Below, in pieces: positions 7,358-14,105 of a stretch of DNA of 17,343 bases. The DNA lies in NCBI GenBank assembly GCA_039809305.1, contig JBDHUT010000009.1, positions 1-17,343 of the forward strand, read 5' to 3'. A program made the position numbers and the translations under genes. Below the pieces are notes generated by a model that was not told the DNA's origin, made no database searches, and saw only the letters and a list, made by a program, of their open reading frames with translations. The first letter of the stretch is position 1, and each line of letters starts with the position of its first letter. Origin of the DNA: JALHNF01 sp039809305 (GTDB lineage Bacteria; Patescibacteriota; Minisyncoccia; Phycocordibacterales; UBA5272).

Positions 7358-7385
7358 AGTATATAGTAAAATTGTAAACCCACAA
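7358..7385 (-). promoter_or_regulatory. Putative promoter for infA operon
   Basis: Minus strand TATACT (7358-7363), 16 bases after a weak TTGTGG (7380-7385). The expected start near 7351 is only six bases before the infA ATG at 7345, so the mRNA would be nearly leaderless. The -10 is good and the -35 poor. Confidence 0.35.
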
Positions 7386-7392
7386 CTCAACC

Positions 7393-8646
7393 TTATTTTT
7401 CTTCTATATTTATTTGTGAAGATTTAGGAAATGTAGAAATCCAAAACGGTTTTGCTGTAAAACGAATTTCTTGTATTCCAGGAACCTGTTTTACGAGTTC
7501 TCTAAATTGACTAAATGACTTACCTGCGAGTATACCTTTAATTTTTTCGGCATCTATAGCAGTGCTTACTGAGGTTGAGCCACTTACTTTTATTCGGGTG
7601 TCTGTTTTATCTGTAGATATTAAGGTGGTTGAAAGACTTGTGCTATCACTAGCGAACTTCATTTCTATGTTTTCGTTCGGTTTTTGACTTTTTGCAAGTA
7701 AGCTAGCCATCGTATTATTTTTGATAACAAAAATAGAACTACTTACAGTAATCGTGCCACTTGTGCTTGAATTTTTTTCAAACAGACTTGATATAGCTGG
7801 AGTATTAATTATAAACGTATCGGATCCTTTCTTCTGTGAAAGCTCGTTTTGTAGACCTTCCGTAACTTTTTTAACAAAAACGTCTACTTTTTGAGACTTA
7901 TCCTTTTCATCTACTATCTGGGCAGATGTTGAGGCGCCACCGGCAATTGATCCCTTTGTTCGGGCATAGACATTCTTATATCGCGGACTACCTACAAGTC
8001 CTGGAAAAGTAAAGTCTGACTGCGAAAGATTATAGTTTTCCCCAGCTTTATCCGCTGTAATGAGTGCTTGCGTTGATCCAGGGGTGTTTTTTGTGCCCTG
8101 TATAGACGCTTTTGGAACGGTTATTTTTGCGTCTAATCTATAAATTTTTCCTTCTGGGGTTTCAAGTCGTGTACCCGCTACAAGTGGTTGTTCTGTAGAA
8201 TTTGCATTATAAATTGTTACTGTACCTTTTGCTTTAGTCAGTGTTGGTGTTCCTGTGCTTGTAATTATATTTATAATTGTAGAAGTACTTACAGTAAGGG
8301 TTGTGACTTCTGTCGCGGGGATTATGATTTCTGTGTCTTTGAATACTAAATTATGTTTTTCAGCAGTAAGGTGTACTGTTACGCTTTTTTGAAAATGAAG
8401 AAAAGTACCCACGCCACCAGTAAGGAAAAGTAAAAAAAATACAACAAACCACCCACGACTTTTCTCTTTAGGGGCAAGATTTACTTTCTTATGAGGGTAT
8501 TCATCAAACGAAGTGTACTCTTTTGATAAATAGTTCTTTGTGTTAAACCCTTCCTTGTATGTATTAGACTGAGAAACAGGCTCTGACCCTGGTATGCGTG
8601 GCTTCGTTATTTCTCGGATACTTTTTTTAGGAACAATGTCTTGCAT
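7393..8646 (-). CDS. Single-pass membrane protein with baseplate-J-like extracytoplasmic domain
   Basis: The 417-residue product has a cytoplasmic basic/polar N-terminus (1-64), one membrane helix (about 65-83) and a large Thr/Ser-rich extracytoplasmic part. Residues 138-240 (KGTVTIYNAN, then LVAGTRLETPEGKIYRLD, TVPKA, a PGST turn, ADKAGENYNL and TFPGLVG) resemble the repeated beta unit annotated as baseplate J-like in proteins from Patescibacteria; that match is from memory of the family. The C-terminal part (about 250-417) is not recognised. It is 14 bases downstream of an actin-fold protein gene. An actin-like cytoplasmic protein beside a bitopic protein with a short cytoplasmic tail recalls PilM-PilN of type IV pili, so a cell-envelope or pilus-like role is possible but unproven. 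Confidence 0.7.
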   Translation of the reverse strand: MQDIVPKKSIREITKPRIPGSEPVSQSNTYKEGFNTKNYLSKEYTSFDEYPHKKVNLAPKEKSRGWFVVFFLLFLTGGVGTFLHFQKSVTVHLTAEKHNLVFKDTEIIIPATEVTTLTVSTSTIINIITSTGTPTLTKAKGTVTIYNANSTEQPLVAGTRLETPEGKIYRLDAKITVPKASIQGTKNTPGSTQALITADKAGENYNLSQSDFTFPGLVGSPRYKNVYARTKGSIAGGASTSAQIVDEKDKSQKVDVFVKKVTEGLQNELSQKKGSDTFIINTPAISSLFEKNSSTSGTITVSSSIFVIKNNTMASLLAKSQKPNENIEMKFASDSTSLSTTLISTDKTDTRIKVSGSTSVSTAIDAEKIKGILAGKSFSQFRELVKQVPGIQEIRFTAKPFWISTFPKSSQINIEEK

Positions 8647-8664
8647 AAAATTATATAATTTTAT
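8645..8664. repeat. Perfect 20-bp AT-only palindrome across a gene junction
   Basis: Bases 8645-8664 equal their own reverse complement and contain only A and T. The palindrome covers the stop codon of the actin-fold gene and the first bases of the next gene's start. It may be a protein-binding site or a hairpin, or chance in AT-rich sequence; it lacks a U-tract and is not a standard terminator. Confidence 0.5.
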
Positions 8665-9653
8665 TGTACATTATTTTTTTCAATATAGATGAGTCGAGCA
8701 TCGATTCCTTTGTGAATTTCTGTGAAAGCGATGTTCTTGTAAATAGAAAAAGTATCTCGTATGAGAGGTAACATGTATGATTCTCCAACATAAACACAGT
8801 GGTACTGTTTATGTTCAGAGAAAGAGTTGTCTTTTAGTGCTGACACTATTATCGTTTTAGAGATATCGTTAATAATGTCATTATATATCTGACTCTTTAC
8901 ACCATGTTCACGAGCTATTCCTTTGAGGACACTTTCGACTTGAGAGACTGAAAGATTATTTTTCTCTGCTTGTGACTGAAATATTTTTTGAACCCCTGTT
9001 TGTATAGGTATATTTTTACCATGAACCACTAAGGTGCTTATATAATCACCAAGTATTAAGATTAATACACCTTCTTTTTTTTGAGCACAGAGAAAAGTTA
9101 CTTCACCTAATGTATACATCAACTTCATTTTTTGTATGAGATTGTACACATTTCCTTGAATCCACTGTTGATCGACGGTAGCCATCTTTACACCTTCTAA
9201 ATGCAGATTTTTTGTACTGTATCCGTTTATAGTGTGGTTGCGTGGAGGGTGTTCAATAATAATACCGTCAGAGGCATAACCTTTTAAGGTTTCGTAGTAA
9301 TACTCTGGTAACTCTAGTTCGCTAAATATTTCTTTAGTTTTCGTCTCAAAAAAAGCTTTATCATTTTTTTGAAAGAGTACTTCATTCGATTCAATATACG
9401 AAAAAGGTGCATCTATTGATATGAAAGTTTTTGAAATAGTTTGTCTCGGTATTAATTCATCTAAAACTTTATAGAGTAATGTTTCTATGTTTTGAAGGAA
9501 CTGAGAAGTGGTTGGTGTGTGTGGTGAAGGTAATTTTTGATGTGTCGAGTGCTCAACGGTCCCTTGTTTTATAAGGGCACCACTAACACCGCCAAGATAA
9601 ATATCAAGTACCAGAGAATAACCTTCGTTTGAAAGTGGCGCACTGCCTCGCAT
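8661..9653 (-). CDS. Actin-fold ATPase-like protein (PilM/FtsA-like), divergent
   Basis: A 330-residue protein if it starts at the ATG at 9653; a TTG at 9683 would add ten residues. Two segments look like the beta-hairpin phosphate loops of the actin/FtsA/PilM fold: an N-terminal SLVLDIYLGGVSGALIKQG (about 13-31) and a central VLILILGDYISTLVVHGK, in the position where PilM/FtsA proteins have the second phosphate motif. The canonical DxGxxxT residues are degenerate, so ATP binding may be weak or lost. Near the C-terminus HCVYVGESYMLPLI resembles the adenosine-motif strand. It follows alaS closely and precedes the baseplate-J-like membrane protein, a pairing that suggests a joint envelope-associated complex. 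Assignment is by pattern only; it could be an unrelated alpha/beta protein. Confidence 0.55.
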   Translation of the reverse strand: MRGSAPLSNEGYSLVLDIYLGGVSGALIKQGTVEHSTHQKLPSPHTPTTSQFLQNIETLLYKVLDELIPRQTISKTFISIDAPFSYIESNEVLFQKNDKAFFETKTKEIFSELELPEYYYETLKGYASDGIIIEHPPRNHTINGYSTKNLHLEGVKMATVDQQWIQGNVYNLIQKMKLMYTLGEVTFLCAQKKEGVLILILGDYISTLVVHGKNIPIQTGVQKIFQSQAEKNNLSVSQVESVLKGIAREHGVKSQIYNDIINDISKTIIVSALKDNSFSEHKQYHCVYVGESYMLPLIRDTFSIYKNIAFTEIHKGIDARLIYIEKNNVQ

Positions 9654-9691
9654 GAGTATAAGTATACCGTATTTTTTATGCAAACACTTAA

Positions 9692-11572
9692 TTATTCAAG
9701 TATTGCTTTAATTCGGCGTACACCCGCACTCACCGCCTCTTCTTTTTGGATCTTAAACGTCCCAAGAACTCCTAAACGTTCTACGTGTGGGCCACCACAA
9801 AACTCAATTGAATAGAGATTGTTGTCGCCGCGCTTTGTGCCTTCACCAATGCGGTAAATACTTACTACATCGCTATATTTATCTTCAAAAAGTCCGATAG
9901 CGCCACGTACTTTTGCTTCTTCAAATGAAACCTCTTCGCGGGTTACAGACAAATCAGCAGATATTTTTGAATTAATAAGGTCTTCGACTTTCTTTTTTTC
10001 CTCGTCGGTCATTTTTGTATCGTGCGAGAAGTCAAAACGAAGCCGTTCAGGAGTAATGTTTGAACCTTTCTGGTATACATGCTCACCAAGGATTTCGCGG
10101 AGCGCTTGATGTAGTAAGTGTGTAGCTGTGTGATATTTCACTTCCATTTCTCCATTACCTCCTAAGCCACCCTTGAACTTTCCCGCTGAGGCAGTGCGAG
10201 AACTTTCGGCGTGAGCATCTTTGAGTCTATTGAATTCTTCTCGATCAACCGTTACCCCTTTTTCCTTCGCCAGTTCTTCAGTGAGTTCAACTGGAAATCC
10301 GTATGATTGAAGAAGATTGAATGCATCTTCTCCAGAGATATTATTGGTTTTAATTTTTTCAAACTCTCTAATACCATTCTCAAGTGTCTTTCTGAACTTC
10401 TCTTCTTCTTTTGCTATTTCGCTCAATATCTCACTTCTTTTTACTTCAAGATTTCTGTACTCATCTTTGTATACCTGAATAAATGAATCTGACACTTCAG
10501 CACAAAAGTTTGTGTGAATATCAAGATTACGAGCAAAACGCACCGCGCGGCGAATAAGACGACGTACAAAATAGCCTTGATCTTTGTTTCCTGGAAGTAC
10601 TCCATCGCTTATTAAAAATGTTGCCGCACGAATATGGTCAAGAATTACTCGAAATGCATACTGAGCGTTGCCTGCGTATTTTTTTCCAGAACGTTGTTCG
10701 ATGGTTTGTTTTGCAACATCAAACACGTCCATATTAAACACATCAGCGTCGTTTTGTGTTGCTGCTGCCATACGTTCTAGTCCTCCACCAAAGTCTACGT
10801 TTTGCTGTGCGAGCTTCTCAAAACCGTTTTCGGTTTTGATATATTCCATGAAGACGTTGTTACCAATTTCTATAAAACGTCCACAATCGCAGTTTACATG
10901 GCAAAATTTGCCACTCCAGGGGGTATTTGGAATACAGTTGCGACCGAGATTTGGATAGAAATCATAGAACATTTCTGTATCAGGTCCACCTGGCTCTCCA
11001 ACAGGCATATTTCCTGGAATACCTGCTCTACTCCACCAATTTTTCTTTTCAGGATAGTAAAAAATTCGTTCACCGTCTTTAATACCATCTATTTCTGGAT
11101 TTTCGCCAATTTTTGCAGGAATATTTTTTTCTGCAAATAATTTTTGCCAAAGCTCTGCAGACTCTGTATCTTTTGGAATTCCTAAAGTCTCATTTCCTTT
11201 GAAACAAGAAAAGTATAGACGTTTCGGGTCGAGTTTGATTTCCTCGGTCAAAAATTCCCACATCCATGGAATTTGCTCTTGTTTAAAGAAATCACCAAGT
11301 GACCAGTTTCCGAGCATTTCAAAGAAAGTAGTATGACGATTGTCGCCGACTTCTTCTATGTCTTGACTACGAAAACATTTCTGAGAATCTGTGATTTTTG
11401 TGCCAAGAGGGTGTTTTTGCCCTAAGAGATACGGCACCATTGGTTGCATTCCTGAACCAGTGAAGAGTGTAGTGGGGTCATTTTCTGGTACAAGTGGAGA
11501 TGAGGGAATAATCACATGCCCTTTTTTCTCCATGAACTTCAAAAATAACGTTCGTACGTCGTTTGTTTTCAT
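9692..11572 (-). CDS. alaS: Alanyl-tRNA synthetase, reduced form
   Basis: Class II synthetase that charges tRNA(Ala) and hydrolyses mischarged Ser/Gly. I take the ATG at 11572 (626 residues) over a TTG two codons upstream. The catalytic domain shows TGSGMQPMVPYLLG, the motif 2 region RHTTFFEMLGNWSLGDFF (about 79-96) and motif 3 FGGGLERMAA (about 261-270). The editing domain carries its zinc ligands, HTATH (481-485) and CGGPH (592-596), the latter usually CGGTH. Two parts of the roughly 875-residue E. coli enzyme are missing: the beta-barrel (with FYAESGGQxGD) between the tRNA-recognition and editing domains, replaced by a short Gly-rich link (KFKGGLGGNGEM), and the entire C-terminal oligomerisation domain after VRRIKAILE. 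The frame is intact, so this is a compact enzyme rather than a broken gene. Confidence 0.98.
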   Translation of the reverse strand: MKTNDVRTLFLKFMEKKGHVIIPSSPLVPENDPTTLFTGSGMQPMVPYLLGQKHPLGTKITDSQKCFRSQDIEEVGDNRHTTFFEMLGNWSLGDFFKQEQIPWMWEFLTEEIKLDPKRLYFSCFKGNETLGIPKDTESAELWQKLFAEKNIPAKIGENPEIDGIKDGERIFYYPEKKNWWSRAGIPGNMPVGEPGGPDTEMFYDFYPNLGRNCIPNTPWSGKFCHVNCDCGRFIEIGNNVFMEYIKTENGFEKLAQQNVDFGGGLERMAAATQNDADVFNMDVFDVAKQTIEQRSGKKYAGNAQYAFRVILDHIRAATFLISDGVLPGNKDQGYFVRRLIRRAVRFARNLDIHTNFCAEVSDSFIQVYKDEYRNLEVKRSEILSEIAKEEEKFRKTLENGIREFEKIKTNNISGEDAFNLLQSYGFPVELTEELAKEKGVTVDREEFNRLKDAHAESSRTASAGKFKGGLGGNGEMEVKYHTATHLLHQALREILGEHVYQKGSNITPERLRFDFSHDTKMTDEEKKKVEDLINSKISADLSVTREEVSFEEAKVRGAIGLFEDKYSDVVSIYRIGEGTKRGDNNLYSIEFCGGPHVERLGVLGTFKIQKEEAVSAGVRRIKAILE

Positions 11573-11591
11573 ACACAAGTCTTATTCTCCG

Positions 11592-11621
11592 AGTATAGCA
11601 GCGATTACTTTATGAATCCAA
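11592..11621 (-). promoter_or_regulatory. Putative extended -10 promoter for alaS
   Basis: Minus strand TGCTATACT gives an extended -10 (TATACT at 11592-11597), with a weak TTGGAT (11616-11621) 18 bases upstream. The expected start near 11585 leaves a leader of about 13 bases. It overlaps the last codons of the EamA gene. Confidence 0.45.
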
Positions 11622-12090
11622 TTGAACGGAAAATTGTTTCAAAATAAGTCCACGGAAGAGCTACAAGAAGAGTTCCTAAGACTACAAAAAAACCTCCGAT
11701 GATAGTTTGGAGTGTGAAAGACTCACCTAAAAATAACGCAGCAAGAACAAGTGTAAAAATAAGGCTCAATTTATCCAGAACTGTTACACCTTGAGCTGGG
11801 CCAAATGCGAGCGCTTGAAAAAATAAAAGCCAAGAAAGAGCTCCACATATTGCTGATAAGACGATGAAAATCCAGGCTGAAGCTGGAAGTTCTGTTACGG
11901 ACTGTATCGTTATTTTTTTTGAGATAAAAAGAGTAACCAATGTTACAACAATTGCCATAACGATACCTCGCACTGTTGTTACTATGTGTGAAGGAATATC
12001 TTGTAGGCCAATTTTTGCAAAAATAGTTCCAAGTGATGCTGCTACTGCACCAAGTAACGCGAGTGAGACCCAACTATTTAGTATCATCAT
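11605..12090 (-). CDS. Half-size EamA/DMT family membrane transporter
   Basis: A 161-residue hydrophobic protein with about five membrane helices and a single EamA repeat, against ten helices and two repeats in typical drug/metabolite transporters. Segments typical of the short members are SLGTIFAKIGLQDIPSH, a SAICGALSWLLFFQAL helix, and TVLDKLSLIFTLVLAALFLGE followed by a last helix. Single-repeat members are thought to dimerise; the substrate cannot be read from sequence. The ATG at 12090 overlaps the end of the mgtC-like gene by 17 bases, so the two are probably translationally coupled. A TTG at 12114 is an alternative start. Confidence 0.88.
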   Translation of the reverse strand: MMILNSWVSLALLGAVAASLGTIFAKIGLQDIPSHIVTTVRGIVMAIVVTLVTLFISKKITIQSVTELPASAWIFIVLSAICGALSWLLFFQALAFGPAQGVTVLDKLSLIFTLVLAALFLGESFTLQTIIGGFFVVLGTLLVALPWTYFETIFRSIGFIK

Positions 12091-12526
12091 GAGGAGCGAT
12101 GTATTTATCTTCAATGGTCCAAAGGAGTGTAAAAGTAAGAACAGTTGCTATTGTTGCTATTGTTGCAAGAGTAAAGAATCCAAATCCACACGCTACACCA
12201 ATCGCAGCAGCAACCCAAAGACCAGCGGCAGTGGTGAGACCTGTTTTTTCACCGTTTTTAAACATGATCATACCACCACCAAGAAACCCAATACCGACTA
12301 CAATTTGTGCCGCAATGCGTAGAGAGTCAACATTTACATTTAACATTTCGTGAACTATTTCACCTGTTACAACAAAAAGTGCTGCTCCCATCGATACCAA
12401 TGCATATGTTCGTGGACCTGCAATTTTATGCGAACGGACACGTTCAATGCCAATAAGAAGTCCTAATACGAGCGCAATTATAATTCTGATTGAAAATTCA
12501 AGTTCTATGTCTGATATAAAATTCAT
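12074..12526 (-). CDS. MgtC/SapB family membrane protein, short form
   Basis: A 150-residue integral membrane protein containing the family's conserved segments: GLLIGIER (22-29) followed by the GPRTYALVSMGAALF stretch, VGIGFLGG (77-84), and GLTTAAGLWVAAAIG (96-110). It has four to five helices and lacks the C-terminal ACT-like cytoplasmic domain of Salmonella MgtC. Family members are linked to Mg2+ limitation and membrane energetics; no specific function can be assigned here. The ATG shares its A with the mnmA stop codon (TAATG), a classic coupling arrangement. The longer open frame to 12550 is unlikely because residues before MNFISDIELE are not conserved. Confidence 0.92.
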   Translation of the reverse strand: MNFISDIELEFSIRIIIALVLGLLIGIERVRSHKIAGPRTYALVSMGAALFVVTGEIVHEMLNVNVDSLRIAAQIVVGIGFLGGGMIMFKNGEKTGLTTAAGLWVAAAIGVACGFGFFTLATIATIATVLTFTLLWTIEDKYIAPHDDTK

Positions 12527-13605
12527 TAGGATATTATACCCCCTCCACACAACTCTGTGTTATCCACACTATAAAGTACTGCTGATTGCCCTTCAGTGAT
12601 TGAAATAAGAACCTCTGTTTTTAGAATTATCGTATTAGTTGTTATTTTAGTAATGGTACACGAAAAGAGTTGTGCTCGATAACGTATACGCACAAGATAT
12701 TTTTGATGAGCTACGAATGGAATCCGAGTGTGTGAATAGTTCTTGAGGGTTATTGTGGTTGTCAGTAGATCAGTATTATTATCTGGTTTTTGTGCTGAAA
12801 CAGTAATTGTATTTTTTTCTATATCTCTATCAATAATAAATAGTTTGTCATCATGAGGGCTCTTTTTGGTGATTGTAAATCCATGCCGCTCCCCCTTGGT
12901 ATACAAAATGGCGCCGTCATGTACACCAACAATCTCACCCTCCTCATTTAAGACATTCCCTTTTTCTGGTTTGAGCTCTAATTTGAGTAAATCCTTAAAA
13001 GAAATTGTTCCCACGAAACAAAGTCCTTGGCTGTCCTTTTTTGGTGCAGTGTATAAACCTTCATTTTCAGCAATTACTCGCACTTCACTTTTTTTGAGAT
13101 GACCAATAGGAAACAGAAGATGTTTAATTTGCGCTTGAGTAAGAGTCCATAAAAAATATGTTTGGTCTTTTTCTGTATCAACACTTGTAAGTATTTTTGA
13201 CTCAGGCTCAGAGTGGTCTACCTGTACGTAGTGTCCTGTGGCCACAAAATCAGCTCCATGAGCGCGTGCCCACTGCAAAAACGCACCAAACTTCACCTCA
13301 CGATTACACATCACGTCTGGATTCGGCGTGTTTCCTTTTTTATATTCCTCCAACATGTAATCAATCACCCCTCTTTTATATTCTTTCTCTAAATCAAGAG
13401 TAAGGAATGGAATTTCAAGTTGTGCAGCTACTCGCATTGCATCAAGACGATCCTCTTTTGCTGTACAAGGAAACCCTTCTGGTTGCCACACTTGTATGAA
13501 TACCCCGACGACATTGTAGCCTGCTTTTTTGAGCAGACACGCTGAAACAGATGAGTCTACCCCACCTGACATTCCAACGAAGACGGTTCCTGGATTATTT
13601 TTCAC
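12526..13605 (-). CDS. mnmA: tRNA-specific 2-thiouridylase MnmA
   Basis: MnmA adenylates and thiolates U34 of the Lys, Glu and Gln tRNAs, taking sulfur from a persulfide relay. The 359-residue product has the PP-loop SGGVDSS (13-19), the catalytic cysteines C100 (in PDVMCNREVKF) and C196 (in DSQGLCFVG), and the C-terminal beta-barrel with YTKGERHGFTI. The translation start is GTG at 13605, since no ATG precedes the PP-loop. It heads a transcript with the mgtC-like and EamA genes through overlapping ends, although they share no obvious pathway, and is divergent from the GC-rich cassette. Confidence 0.98.
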   Translation of the reverse strand: MKNNPGTVFVGMSGGVDSSVSACLLKKAGYNVVGVFIQVWQPEGFPCTAKEDRLDAMRVAAQLEIPFLTLDLEKEYKRGVIDYMLEEYKKGNTPNPDVMCNREVKFGAFLQWARAHGADFVATGHYVQVDHSEPESKILTSVDTEKDQTYFLWTLTQAQIKHLLFPIGHLKKSEVRVIAENEGLYTAPKKDSQGLCFVGTISFKDLLKLELKPEKGNVLNEEGEIVGVHDGAILYTKGERHGFTITKKSPHDDKLFIIDRDIEKNTITVSAQKPDNNTDLLTTTITLKNYSHTRIPFVAHQKYLVRIRYRAQLFSCTITKITTNTIILKTEVLISITEGQSAVLYSVDNTELCGGGIIS

Positions 13606-13625
13606 AATAACTTAATTTCCCTCAA

Positions 13626-13656
13626 AATATACCACGACTTTATCTGATATATTCAA
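13626..13656 (-). promoter_or_regulatory. Putative extended -10 promoter for mnmA
   Basis: Minus strand TGGTATATT (TATATT at 13626-13631) preceded by TTGAAT (13651-13656) with a 19-base spacer. The expected start near 13619 leaves about 14 bases of leader before the GTG. It lies back to back with the plus-strand cassette promoter, whose -35 begins 14 bases to the right. Confidence 0.45.
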
Positions 13657-13669
13657 AAAAGAGTGATAC

Positions 13670-13698
13670 TTGACAATTTATGAATATATATATATATT
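13670..13698 (+). promoter_or_regulatory. Near-consensus sigma-70 promoter of the GC-rich cassette
   Basis: TTGACA (13670-13675, perfect -35) and TATATT (13693-13698, five of six) are separated by exactly 17 bases. The predicted start is near 13705. This is the best promoter in the window. Confidence 0.85.
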
Positions 13699-13704
13699 AT
13701 CTTT

Positions 13705-13721
13705 GTCTCTAATTTTGAGAC
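13705..13721 (+). promoter_or_regulatory. 5' leader hairpin of the cassette mRNA
   Basis: GTCTC (13705-13709) pairs with GAGAC (13717-13721) around a 7-base loop, and the predicted transcript begins with this stem. It ends before the Shine-Dalgarno, so it would leave the ribosome site open and could protect the 5' end from decay. Confidence 0.5.
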
Positions 13722-13727
13722 ATTACT

Positions 13728-13731
13728 GGAG
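13728..13731 (+). promoter_or_regulatory. Shine-Dalgarno GGAG for the cassette gene
   Basis: GGAG lies seven bases before the ATG at 13739, an ideal spacing. It fixes the start codon, and it stands out because the minus-strand starts inspected have no comparable site. Confidence 0.85.
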
Positions 13732-13738
13732 AAAAACG

Positions 13739-14044
13739 ATGAGCACGAAAAAAGAGGGGAAAGCAATCCGGAGCACGATCGAGGAGGTAGTCGATTTGGC
13801 GATTAGTGAATGTCGCATCGGACAAGCTCCCTCCCCACTCAAGGATGAGGCTCCGGGAAAGTTGCTCCTGCGGCACTACGAGCAAACCGCGGAAGTAGTT
13901 TGCACCAAGGCCAGCAACCGGCTCGGCATGGTGGTGCACACTCGGAACGTTTATGCTCAGGTATCCTCCATGTTCCGTGCGGTTTTCGGGATTGATCCGT
14001 GTTTGAGCGCCGGAATTCCCGGCTGTATGGTTCGTCGTTCCTGA
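13739..14044 (+). CDS. Unrecognised 101-residue protein in a GC-rich self-contained cassette
   Basis: I do not recognise this protein. It is soluble, mostly helical in appearance, and has no membrane helix or signal peptide. The N-terminus is charged (MSTKKEGKAIRSTIEEVVDL), followed by a Pro-containing hinge (QAPSPLKDEAPGK), a central region with LLLRHYEQTAEVVCTKASNR, and a C-terminal part containing HTRNVYAQVSSMFRAVFGID. There are four cysteines (25, 55, 88, 96) but no CxxC pair. By my count bases 13741-14040 are 56% G+C and about 63% of codons end in G or C, far above the neighbours. It ends in TGA, a stop used by none of the other 21 genes whose stop is visible. It is the only plus-strand gene, with its own promoter, Shine-Dalgarno and terminator. 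An upstream in-frame TTG at 13670 is actually the -35 box. Recent acquisition or a highly expressed lineage-specific gene are both possible. Confidence 0.8.
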   Translation: MSTKKEGKAIRSTIEEVVDLAISECRIGQAPSPLKDEAPGKLLLRHYEQTAEVVCTKASNRLGMVVHTRNVYAQVSSMFRAVFGIDPCLSAGIPGCMVRRS

Positions 14045-14081
14045 AGACAGCGAACCACCGTCCACTCCGCTCCCAATAGTC

Positions 14082-14105
14082 GCCCCTCAACGAGGGGCTC
14101 TTTTT
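14082..14105 (+). terminator. Strong intrinsic terminator of the GC-rich cassette
   Basis: GCCCCTC (14082-14088) pairs with GAGGGGC (14092-14098) around an AAC loop and is followed by TCTTTTT. It starts 37 bases after the TGA. The T-run overlaps the stop codon of the converging exonuclease gene at 14104-14106. Confidence 0.9.

Noticed and set aside
11592..11597. GGAG just upstream of alaS as a Shine-Dalgarno
   Set aside because: It lies before the transcription start predicted from the extended -10 and too far from the ATG, so it is probably not in the mRNA.
13606..14105. Insertion-sequence or integron-type boundaries around the GC-rich cassette
   Set aside because: No terminal inverted repeats, target duplication, transposase, or attC-like fold was visible at its edges, so mobility is only a hypothesis.
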